A stretch of 12,361 nucleotides of DNA from Lachnospiraceae bacterium (GTDB taxonomy: Bacteria; Bacillota; Clostridia; Lachnospirales; Lachnospiraceae). Position numbers and translations under genes: made by a program. Below are positions 7,635-12,361 of the stretch, in pieces. How positions within the stretch are numbered: position 1 is the stretch's first letter; each line of letters opens with the position of its first letter. The DNA lies in assembly GCA_024684155.1 (NCBI GenBank), contig JAIKXK010000338.1, positions 1 to 12,361 of the forward strand. Reading direction: 5' to 3'. Under the pieces are notes generated by a model, which was not told the origin of the DNA, made no database searches, and saw only the letters and a program-made list of their open reading frames with translations.

Positions 7635-7644
7635 GTAAATGTTC

Positions 7645-7669
7645 CTTTTTGCAACAAAAAGAGTTTTTT
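7645..7669 (+). terminator. Probable weak intrinsic terminator after capA
   Basis: CTTTTTG (7645-7651) pairs with CAAAAAG (7655-7661) around a 3-nt loop, and six T residues follow (7664-7669). The stem is A/T-rich, so its strength is doubtful, but it lies correctly between capA and the pta promoter. Confidence 0.5.
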
Positions 7670-7674
7670 ATCCA

Positions 7675-7702
7675 TTGAAAAATCATTTGGTAGTGCTATG
7701 AT
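7675..7702 (+). promoter_or_regulatory. Promoter of pta
   Basis: TTGAAA (7675-7680, 5 of 6) and TATGAT (7697-7702, 5 of 6) are separated by 16 nt, and TGC directly precedes the -10 (extended -10). This gives a leader of about 57 nt. A 6-bp inverted repeat, GTGCTA (7693-7698) and TAGCAC (7721-7726), brackets the start-site region and may be an operator. Confidence 0.65.
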
Positions 7703-7766
7703 TAATATATCTGTGCAAGTTAGCACGAAATGTCGTTTATATTTTTAGAAAAGAGAGGAATTATAA

Positions 7767-8771
7767 ATGTTTGGATTTGGAGACATGATTGCGACTCTTA
7801 AAAAGAGCCCAAAAACTATTGTATTTACAGAGGGTTCAGATCCTCGTATCTTAGAGGCATCATCAAGACTTTTAGCTTCAAACTTTTTAACACCAATTTT
7901 ACTTGGTAATCCTGATGAAATTGCTGCAGCAGCAGAAGAAGCAGGATATAACATCAATGGTGCAACCATTATTGATCCTACTAACTATGATCGTTTCGAT
8001 GAAATGGTAGAAATGTTCTGTGAACTTCGTAAATCTAAGGGTGTTACACCTGAAGAAGCAAAGAAGGTATTATCTGGAGCAAACTACTTTGGAACCATGC
8101 TTGTAAAGATGGGAGTTGCTGATGCACTTTTAGGTGGTGCTACTTATTCTACAGCTGATACTGTTCGCCCAGCATTACAGCTTATTAAGACAAAACCAGG
8201 TAACTCAGTAGTATCTTCATGCTTTATTTTGGTTCGTCCTTCAGCTACTGGTGAGAATGAAGTACTTGCTATGGCTGACTGCGCGATTAACATTAAGCCA
8301 AACGAAGATGAATTAGTTGAAATCTGTGGCGAAACAGCTGAATGTGCAAAAATCTTCGGTGTTGATCCTAAGGTTGCATTCTTAAGCTACTCTACACTTG
8401 GATCTGGTAAGGGTGAAGATGTAGACAAGATGAGAAATGCAGCAGCAAAGGCTAAGGAAAAATATCCTAACCTTCCTATCGAAGGAGAATTACAGTTTGA
8501 CGCAGCAGTTGCTCCTCGTGTAGCAAAGACAAAATGTCCTGGTTCTAATGTAGCTGGACATGCAAATACCTTTATCTTCCCTGACATCAATGCAGGAAAT
8601 ATCGGCTACAAGATTGCTCAGCGTCTTGGTAACTTCGAAGCTTACGGACCTATCCTTTTAGGTTTAAATGCATCTATCAATGACTTATCTCGTGGATGTA
8701 ATGCTATTGAAGTATACTCTATGGCAATTATTACTGCAGCCCTTGCATGCAATAATGAAAAAAATGACTAA
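7767..8771 (+). CDS. pta: Phosphate acetyltransferase
   Basis: 334 residues, the usual length for the single-domain enzyme that converts acetyl-CoA and phosphate to acetyl phosphate and CoA in the cytoplasm. Seen: an N-terminal KTIVFTEGSDPRILEA stretch, GGATYSTADTVRPALQL, a SSCFILV strand, ADCAINIKP, FLSYSTLGSGKGED, EGELQFDAAVAP, and a C-terminal segment with PDINAGNIGYKIAQRLG and a GP-LLGL-ND-SRGC region. All are typical of Pta. GAGGAA (7755-7760) lies 6 nt before the ATG. In most relatives ackA (acetate kinase) follows directly to make ATP and acetate; here the next gene is ohrR under its own promoter, so ackA must be elsewhere or absent. The codon choice looks more restricted than in neighbouring genes, as expected for a highly expressed central-metabolism enzyme. 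Confidence 0.97.
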   Translation: MFGFGDMIATLKKSPKTIVFTEGSDPRILEASSRLLASNFLTPILLGNPDEIAAAAEEAGYNINGATIIDPTNYDRFDEMVEMFCELRKSKGVTPEEAKKVLSGANYFGTMLVKMGVADALLGGATYSTADTVRPALQLIKTKPGNSVVSSCFILVRPSATGENEVLAMADCAINIKPNEDELVEICGETAECAKIFGVDPKVAFLSYSTLGSGKGEDVDKMRNAAAKAKEKYPNLPIEGELQFDAAVAPRVAKTKCPGSNVAGHANTFIFPDINAGNIGYKIAQRLGNFEAYGPILLGLNASINDLSRGCNAIEVYSMAIITAALACNNEKND

Positions 8772-8777
8772 TTTGAA

Positions 8778-8793
8778 CAAAAATAGATTTTTG
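8778..8793. other. A/T-rich palindrome after pta, possible weak terminator
   Basis: CAAAAAT-AG-ATTTTTG is a 16-nt near-perfect palindrome 7 nt after the pta stop. It could form a short hairpin, but no T-run follows on the plus strand, so termination here is uncertain. It ends just before the -35 of the ohrR promoter. Confidence 0.25.
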
Positions 8794-8794
8794 C

Positions 8795-8823
8795 TGGACA
8801 AATCTTGAAAAATTGCGTACAAT
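8795..8823 (+). promoter_or_regulatory. Promoter of ohrR-recJ
   Basis: TGGACA (8795-8800, 5 of 6) and TACAAT (8818-8823, 5 of 6) are separated by exactly 17 nt. This is a good sigma-A type promoter. The -10 is the first half of an OhrR-type operator. Confidence 0.7.
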
Positions 8824-8848
8824 TAAATCGTTAAATTTGTAAATTGTA
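8818..8848. promoter_or_regulatory. Putative OhrR operator region
   Basis: Positions 8818-8832 match the known Bacillus OhrR box TACAATT-A-AATTGTA at 13 of 15 positions, and a second intact half-site AATTGTA lies at 8842-8848. The first box covers the promoter's -10. A bound repressor would block RNA polymerase, which fits autoregulation by the OhrR encoded just downstream. The similarity was judged by eye from memory of the consensus. Confidence 0.6.
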
Positions 8849-8875
8849 TCGTAGTATATTTAGGAGATGTTGCAA

Positions 8876-9331
8876 ATGGGTAAAACAAATGATCCTTATG
8901 CTTGCTTGAAACTAGAGAACCAGCTGTGTTTTCCTCTATATGCTTGTTCGAAAGAAGTAGTACGTAGTTACAAACCATTTTTGGATGAGTTGGATTTAAC
9001 ATATACACAGTATATTACCATGATGGTTCTTTGGGATAAAAAGGAGATGAACGTTAAAGAAATCGGAAAGTGTCTATACTTAGACTCCGGTACATTAACG
9101 CCCCTTTTAAAGAAGCTAGAATCCAAAGGCTATATTGAACGTCATCGCTCCAAAGAAGATGAACGTAACCTTTTGATTCGCATTACAAAGGAAGGAGAAG
9201 CTCTTCGTGAGCATGCTCTTTCAGTTCCGGAAAAAATCGGAAAATGCATTAGCTTGGAACCAGAGGAAGCAAAAGTATTATATGAACTTTTATATAAAGT
9301 TCTAGCAAAATTTCATGAGGAAGACGAATAA
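8876..9331 (+). CDS. ohrR: Organic hydroperoxide-sensing MarR-family repressor OhrR
   Basis: 151 residues, winged-helix MarR fold. The N-terminal LKLENQLCFPLYACSKE closely matches Bacillus subtilis OhrR. The sensing Cys is Cys18, and Tyr32 and Tyr43 (SYKPF, LTYTQY) occupy the places of the two tyrosines that hydrogen-bond the reactive Cys. The recognition region LYLDSGTLTPLLKKLE (helix, about 68-83) and wing RSKEDERNL are also typical. A second Cys (Cys124) near the C-terminal dimer helices lies about where two-Cys OhrR proteins (Xanthomonas type) carry the resolving Cys. The protein is expected to repress until its Cys is oxidised by organic peroxide. The start at 8876 is chosen because AGGAG (8862-8866) is 9 nt away; an ATG at 8867 would touch it. 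The expected partner gene ohr is not nearby. The stop overlaps the recJ start (TAATG). Confidence 0.9.
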   Translation: MGKTNDPYACLKLENQLCFPLYACSKEVVRSYKPFLDELDLTYTQYITMMVLWDKKEMNVKEIGKCLYLDSGTLTPLLKKLESKGYIERHRSKEDERNLLIRITKEGEALREHALSVPEKIGKCISLEPEEAKVLYELLYKVLAKFHEEDE

Positions 9332-11094
9332 TGGCAACTTGGTATGAAATTCGAAAGGGTGCTGATTTCATGGGACTTTCCAAAAAGTTTCAAATCGACC
9401 CTGTCATTGCCAGACTTTTAATAAATCGTGATATAAAGGAAGCAGATTTTGCTTCCTTTTTGCGTTGTGATAAAAATAATCTTCATAGTCCAAGAAAAAT
9501 GAAGGATATGGAGAAGGCAGTATCGATAATAAAAGAGGCAGTTTCAAATAATAAAAAAATCCGGATTATAGGAGACTATGACATTGATGGTATTAATTCT
9601 ACCTATATTTTATATTCGGGCATTAAACGAATTGGTGGAGATGTAAGCTATGCCATTCCTCGACGGATTGAAGATGGTTATGGAATTAATCCGGAAATGG
9701 TTCAAAGCGCCCATGAAGATGGGGTAGAAGTAATTATTACCTGTGATAATGGAATCGCGGCTTTTCCTGCAGTAAAAAAAGCCAAAGAATTAGGGATGAC
9801 CATTGTAGTAACAGATCACCATCAAATTCCTTTTGATGAGGTGGATGGAGAGAAAATAGAACGGTTAGTCCCTGCAGATGCAGTGGTAGATCCTCATCAA
9901 AGGGATGACACCTATCCCTATCCGGAAATCTGCGGCGGAATGGTGGCTTGGAAATTCATTACCCTTTTATATGAAGAGTGCAAAATCCCAAGTAAAGAGG
10001 CAGAAGTGTTTATGGAAAATGCTGCCTTTGCTACAGTGGGAGATATTATGCCTCTTCGGGATGAAAACCGCATTACGGTAAAACTTGGATTAAAAGCCAT
10101 GGAAGAGACAAAAAACATCGGCCTTCGGGCTTTGATAGCTCAAAATGGATTGCAGAATAATCCCATTAGTGCCTATCATGTAGGATTTGTATTAGGCCCC
10201 TGCTTTAACGCAACAGGACGATTAGAAACTGCAGATATGGCCATGGAACTTCTTTTGGAAACGGATGAAAAGGAAGCAATAAGAAAAGCAGGGGAGCTTG
10301 TTTCTATTAATGAAGAGCGAAAATCCATGACAGCAAAAGGAGATAAAAAGGCTTTAGAGTTAATGGAAGAAAACCATATGGATAAGGATTCGGTTTTGGT
10401 ACTATATATTCCGGAACTTCACGAAAGCCTATGTGGTTTAGTAGCAGGTCATATCAAAGAAAAATACTATCGACCGACCTTTGTCTTAGCAGATGGAGCA
10501 GAAGGAGTCAAAGGCTCTGGCAGAAGTATTGAAGCCTATTCCATGTTTGAAAAAATGAACGAATGCAAAGACTTGCTGCAAAAATTTGGTGGTCATCCTA
10601 TGGCAGCTGGACTTTCTTTGAAAAAGGAAGACGTGGATGAGTTTCGAAAACAAATGAATGAAAAGGCCAATCTCTCCAAAGAAGATTTAACTCCAAGTCA
10701 TGAATTTGATATGGAACTTCCACCTAGCTATTTACTAAGCCATGAAGGACTGATTGATGAATTAAATATTTTAGAGCCTTTTGGAAATGGAAATAAAAAG
10801 CCGGCCTTTGCTGCAGGAAATGTAAGTATTGGAAGCATCACCCGGATTGGAAAGGAAAAACAGTTTTTAAGGTTTTCTTTTTTAGCAGATGGCGGAAAAA
10901 TTGACGGCCTGTTCTTTGGTGACAGTGATACCTTAGTGGAGAAGCTAAAGGATAAGTTTTCAGCAGAGGAAGTGGAAAAAGCCTTTGACGGAAAACCAAA
11001 CAATACAAAGCTTTCTGTGTCCTATTATCCACAAATCAATGAGTTTCGTGGAAGAAGGTCAGTGCAGATGATTGTCAATGATTATTTGTTGTAA
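9331..11094 (+). CDS. recJ: Single-stranded-DNA-specific exonuclease RecJ
   Basis: 587 residues, close to the bacterial RecJ core and typical of the shorter clostridial type. RecJ degrades single-stranded DNA 5' to 3' in recombination, mismatch and base-excision repair. DHH-domain motifs are Asp82-Tyr83-Asp84-x-Asp86-Gly87 (GDYDIDG), Asp139 in CDNG, and Asp162-His163-His164 (TDHHQ), the Mn-binding residues. The DHHA1 part shows Ser396-Gly397-Arg398 (GSGRS) and Gly420-Gly421-His422 (FGGHPMAAGLSL). The C-terminal ~130 residues, starting near ILEPFGNGNKKPAF, are the OB-type domain. Nothing is missing. The ATG shares its A with the ohrR stop codon, and AGGAAG (9318-9323) lies 7 nt upstream inside ohrR, so translation is probably coupled and the gene is probably transcribed from the OhrR-controlled promoter. 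The apt, relA or secDF neighbours common for Firmicutes recJ are not seen here. Confidence 0.95.
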   Translation: MATWYEIRKGADFMGLSKKFQIDPVIARLLINRDIKEADFASFLRCDKNNLHSPRKMKDMEKAVSIIKEAVSNNKKIRIIGDYDIDGINSTYILYSGIKRIGGDVSYAIPRRIEDGYGINPEMVQSAHEDGVEVIITCDNGIAAFPAVKKAKELGMTIVVTDHHQIPFDEVDGEKIERLVPADAVVDPHQRDDTYPYPEICGGMVAWKFITLLYEECKIPSKEAEVFMENAAFATVGDIMPLRDENRITVKLGLKAMEETKNIGLRALIAQNGLQNNPISAYHVGFVLGPCFNATGRLETADMAMELLLETDEKEAIRKAGELVSINEERKSMTAKGDKKALELMEENHMDKDSVLVLYIPELHESLCGLVAGHIKEKYYRPTFVLADGAEGVKGSGRSIEAYSMFEKMNECKDLLQKFGGHPMAAGLSLKKEDVDEFRKQMNEKANLSKEDLTPSHEFDMELPPSYLLSHEGLIDELNILEPFGNGNKKPAFAAGNVSIGSITRIGKEKQFLRFSFLADGGKIDGLFFGDSDTLVEKLKDKFSAEEVEKAFDGKPNNTKLSVSYYPQINEFRGRRSVQMIVNDYLL

Positions 11095-11130
11095 TTTTTA
11101 ATTAAAACCTTTAAAATATTCTCTGTGGGG

Positions 11131-11136
11131 TATAAT
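11131..11136 (+). promoter_or_regulatory. Putative -10 box of the hydrolase gene
   Basis: A perfect TATAAT lies 24 nt before the GTG start. The -35 region is poor: TTTAAA (11110-11115) is at 15-nt spacing and nothing better is at 17. With this -10, transcription would start near 11143, giving a leader of about 17 nt that holds only the ribosome binding site. Confidence 0.5.
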
Positions 11137-11137
11137 A

Positions 11138-11151
11138 CCTCCCGAAGGAGG
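11138..11151 (+). promoter_or_regulatory. GC-rich hairpin containing the hydrolase ribosome binding site
   Basis: CCTCC (11138-11142), loop CGAA, GGAGG (11147-11151). The 3' arm is the Shine-Dalgarno itself, 8 nt before the GTG start, and the 5' arm is an exact anti-Shine-Dalgarno. The 5' arm lies upstream of the start site predicted from the TATAAT box, so only transcripts reading through from recJ should fold this hairpin. Confidence 0.5.
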
Positions 11152-11159
11152 AAAATATA

Positions 11160-12101
11160 GTGAAAGAATATTATAGTTTTAATTCATCCGATCAGGAGAA
11201 GACAAAAATTCATGGCGTTAAATGGACTCCCGATGGAGAACCAGTAGGGGTAATTCAGTTGGTTCACGGGATGATTGAATATATAGAACGTTATGACGAA
11301 TTTGCAGAGTTTATGAATTCTAAGGGATTCGTAGTTATGGGACATGATCATATCGCTCATGGAGAATCAGTAAAGAGTCATGATGATTGGGGTATCATGC
11401 ACACTGATACACCTAGTGAAACCATGGTAGAAGATATGTTTACCAACTATAAAATTATAAAAGAACAATATCCATCACTCCCTTATTTTATTTTGGGACA
11501 TTCTATGGGCTCTTACTTACTTCGTCATCTTTTAATTATCAAAGCAAATGAATTTAAAGATGTACGTGGAGCTATTATTATGGGTAGTGGTACTACTCCT
11601 GAAAATATGGCAAAAATGGGTATGACGGCTCTTAAGGTGTTAAAGACCTTTAAAGGCTGGGATGGAAAGTCAAAGATCGCTGTTAATTTAATGTATGGTG
11701 ATTCCTATAAAGGATTTTCTACCGATGGCTCTGAACCGGAAAAGAGCTGGCTATCTACTAACGTAGAAAGTGTAAAGAAGTATTATTCAGATCCAAAAGA
11801 TACTTTTATGTTCTCATTAAATGGTTATCGACTATTGGTTCATTCTTCAGGCTTTGTTAGCAAATTAGAAAACGTAGAGAAGATGAACAAGGAACTTCCT
11901 CTTTTATTTGTATCAGGAGCACAGGACCCTGTTGGAGATTTATCTGTTGGTGTTCAGACTGCTTATGATACTTATAAGAAAGCAGGTGTTAAGGATGTTT
12001 CCCTTCATTTGTTTGAGGGTATGCGTCATGAAATTTTGCAGGAAGTAGAACGTCAGAAAGTATTTGAATATATTTATTCTTGGGTTTCTGAAAAAATGTA
12101 A
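11160..12101 (+). CDS. Alpha/beta hydrolase, monoacylglycerol lipase / lysophospholipase type
   Basis: 313 residues, cytoplasmic, no signal peptide. It belongs to the Hydrolase_4 (serine aminopeptidase S33-like) group often annotated as lysophospholipase or PldB. Seen: an oxyanion-loop region VIQLVHGMIEYIERYDEFA, then MGHDHIAHGES, the nucleophile elbow GHSMGS with Ser115, a helical lid region (about 140-225), the acid Asp256 in SGAQDPVGD and the catalytic His290 in GMRHEIL. The triad Ser115-Asp256-His290 is complete, so an active esterase or lipase is likely; the substrate is not readable. Translation begins at GTG, placed 8 nt after AAGGAGG (11145-11151). The gene has its own -10 box 36 nt after recJ and ends before a strong terminator, so it can be expressed alone. 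Confidence 0.88.
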   Translation: MKEYYSFNSSDQEKTKIHGVKWTPDGEPVGVIQLVHGMIEYIERYDEFAEFMNSKGFVVMGHDHIAHGESVKSHDDWGIMHTDTPSETMVEDMFTNYKIIKEQYPSLPYFILGHSMGSYLLRHLLIIKANEFKDVRGAIIMGSGTTPENMAKMGMTALKVLKTFKGWDGKSKIAVNLMYGDSYKGFSTDGSEPEKSWLSTNVESVKKYYSDPKDTFMFSLNGYRLLVHSSGFVSKLENVEKMNKELPLLFVSGAQDPVGDLSVGVQTAYDTYKKAGVKDVSLHLFEGMRHEILQEVERQKVFEYIYSWVSEKM

Positions 12102-12118
12102 ATAAGATGATTTAGGGG

Positions 12119-12150
12119 AGTCTCGGGTTTTCCGAGACTTTTCTTTTTTT
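12119..12150 (+). terminator. Strong rho-independent terminator after the hydrolase gene
   Basis: An 8-bp perfect stem AGTCTCGG (12119-12126) with CCGAGACT (12132-12139), loop GTTTT, is followed by a T-rich tract (12140-12150) broken by one C. It lies 18 nt after the stop codon and separates the hydrolase from pepT. Confidence 0.92.
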
Positions 12151-12201
12151 CATACATTGTCCTGGTAGCATACTAAAGGATTATTATTTTATAGAAAGGA
12201 A

Positions 12202-12216
12202 CTGCTTATTTAGCAG
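12202..12216 (+). other. Small hairpin at the pepT ribosome binding site
   Basis: CTGCT (12202-12206) pairs with AGCAG (12212-12216) around TATTT. The AGGA Shine-Dalgarno (12215-12218) starts within the 3' arm, 9 nt before the ATG. The stem is short and may be incidental. No convincing promoter hexamers are seen in 12151-12201. Confidence 0.25.
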
Positions 12217-12227
12217 GAAAAAAGATT

Positions 12228-12361
12228 ATGGAAGTAAAAGAAAGATTTTTAAAATACGTTAGCGTATATACAACTTCTGATGAAGACAGTGGATTGCATC
12301 CATCTGCAGAGAGAGAATTTGATTTGGCACGCATTTTAGAACAGGAATTAAAGGATTTAGG
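12228..12361 (+). CDS. pepT: Peptidase T (tripeptide aminopeptidase), N-terminal part only
   Basis: Forty-four complete codons run to the window edge. The start, KERFLKYVSVYTTSDEDSG followed by HPSAEREFDLARILEQELKDLG, matches the N-terminus of PepT, an M20-family zinc aminopeptidase that removes the N-terminal residue from tripeptides in the cytoplasm. Related PepT proteins begin with the same ERFLKYV-x(4)-SDE pattern and an FDLA-L-EL-LG helix. The metal-binding residues lie beyond the window, so activity cannot be judged. The gene is transcribed apart from the hydrolase because a strong terminator lies between them. Confidence 0.82.
   Translation, partial: MEVKERFLKYVSVYTTSDEDSGLHPSAEREFDLARILEQELKDL

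Noticed and set aside
8867..8875. ATG at 8867 as start of ohrR
   Set aside because: It follows AGGAG with no gap, so that site could not serve it; the ATG at 8876 is 9 nt away.
11097..11108. TTTTAATTAAAA palindrome after recJ as a terminator
   Set aside because: It is only A/T, has no loop and no following T-run, so it is unlikely to stop transcription.
1..12361. CRISPR arrays, tRNA or rRNA genes, insertion sequences, phage or toxin-antitoxin modules
   Set aside because: No regularly spaced repeats, no cloverleaf-like or rRNA-like segments and no transposase, integrase or phage proteins are seen. Base composition and gene style are uniform.

Overview
The window reads as ordinary chromosome of a low-GC, Gram-positive anaerobe of the class Clostridia, most likely a Lachnospiraceae. 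The evidence is the A/T-rich codon use, strong AGGAGG-type ribosome binding sites, a DUF4250 small protein, a clostridial-type short RecJ, an ECF-transporter S component, and a two-Cys-like OhrR. No rRNA, tRNA, CRISPR, phage or insertion sequence is visible. Eleven genes are supported (nine complete and recognisable to family, one 60-residue conserved protein, and a partial pepT at the right edge). The last codons of one more gene lie at the left edge.

Left third (1-5663, plus strand): a tightly packed signalling operon. A membrane hybrid histidine kinase carries HisKA-HATPase-REC-Hpt domains in one chain. It overlaps by 11 nt a response regulator made of a degenerate receiver plus a canonical receiver with no DNA-binding output. 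Next, after a 7-nt gap, comes a 7TM-PAS-HD-GYP protein predicted to hydrolyse cyclic-di-GMP, then a DUF4250 protein. All phosphorelay steps (His, Asp, His, Asp) are encoded by two adjacent genes, and the only enzymatic output in the operon is the HD-GYP domain. The arrangement recalls RpfC/RpfG, but with the REC and HD-GYP halves on separate proteins.

Middle (5651-7670): an ECF S-component gene on the minus strand converges on the signalling operon and overlaps the DUF4250 gene by 13 nt. Its apparent intrinsic terminator lies inside the DUF4250 reading frame. A short divergent promoter region separates it from a membrane-anchored CapA-family protein, which is followed by a run of three small hairpins and a T-tract.

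Right part (7671-12361, plus strand): pta (phosphate acetyltransferase) stands under a good extended -10 promoter and is not followed by ackA. Then comes ohrR, whose promoter -10 box coincides with a near-perfect OhrR-type operator (TACAATT-A-AATTGTA-like). ohrR overlaps recJ by one base, which suggests a peroxide-responsive regulator coupled to a DNA-repair exonuclease. After recJ is an alpha/beta hydrolase gene (monoacylglycerol-lipase/lysophospholipase type) whose Shine-Dalgarno can be hidden in a hairpin only in read-through transcripts. A strong rho-independent terminator follows, and then the start of pepT (peptidase T).

The most interesting items are the split RpfC/RpfG-like relay, the OhrR operator with the unusual ohrR-recJ coupling, the promoter-dependent Shine-Dalgarno masking before the hydrolase, and the terminator embedded in the opposing DUF4250 gene. 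All functional assignments rest on motif reading; no database search was run.
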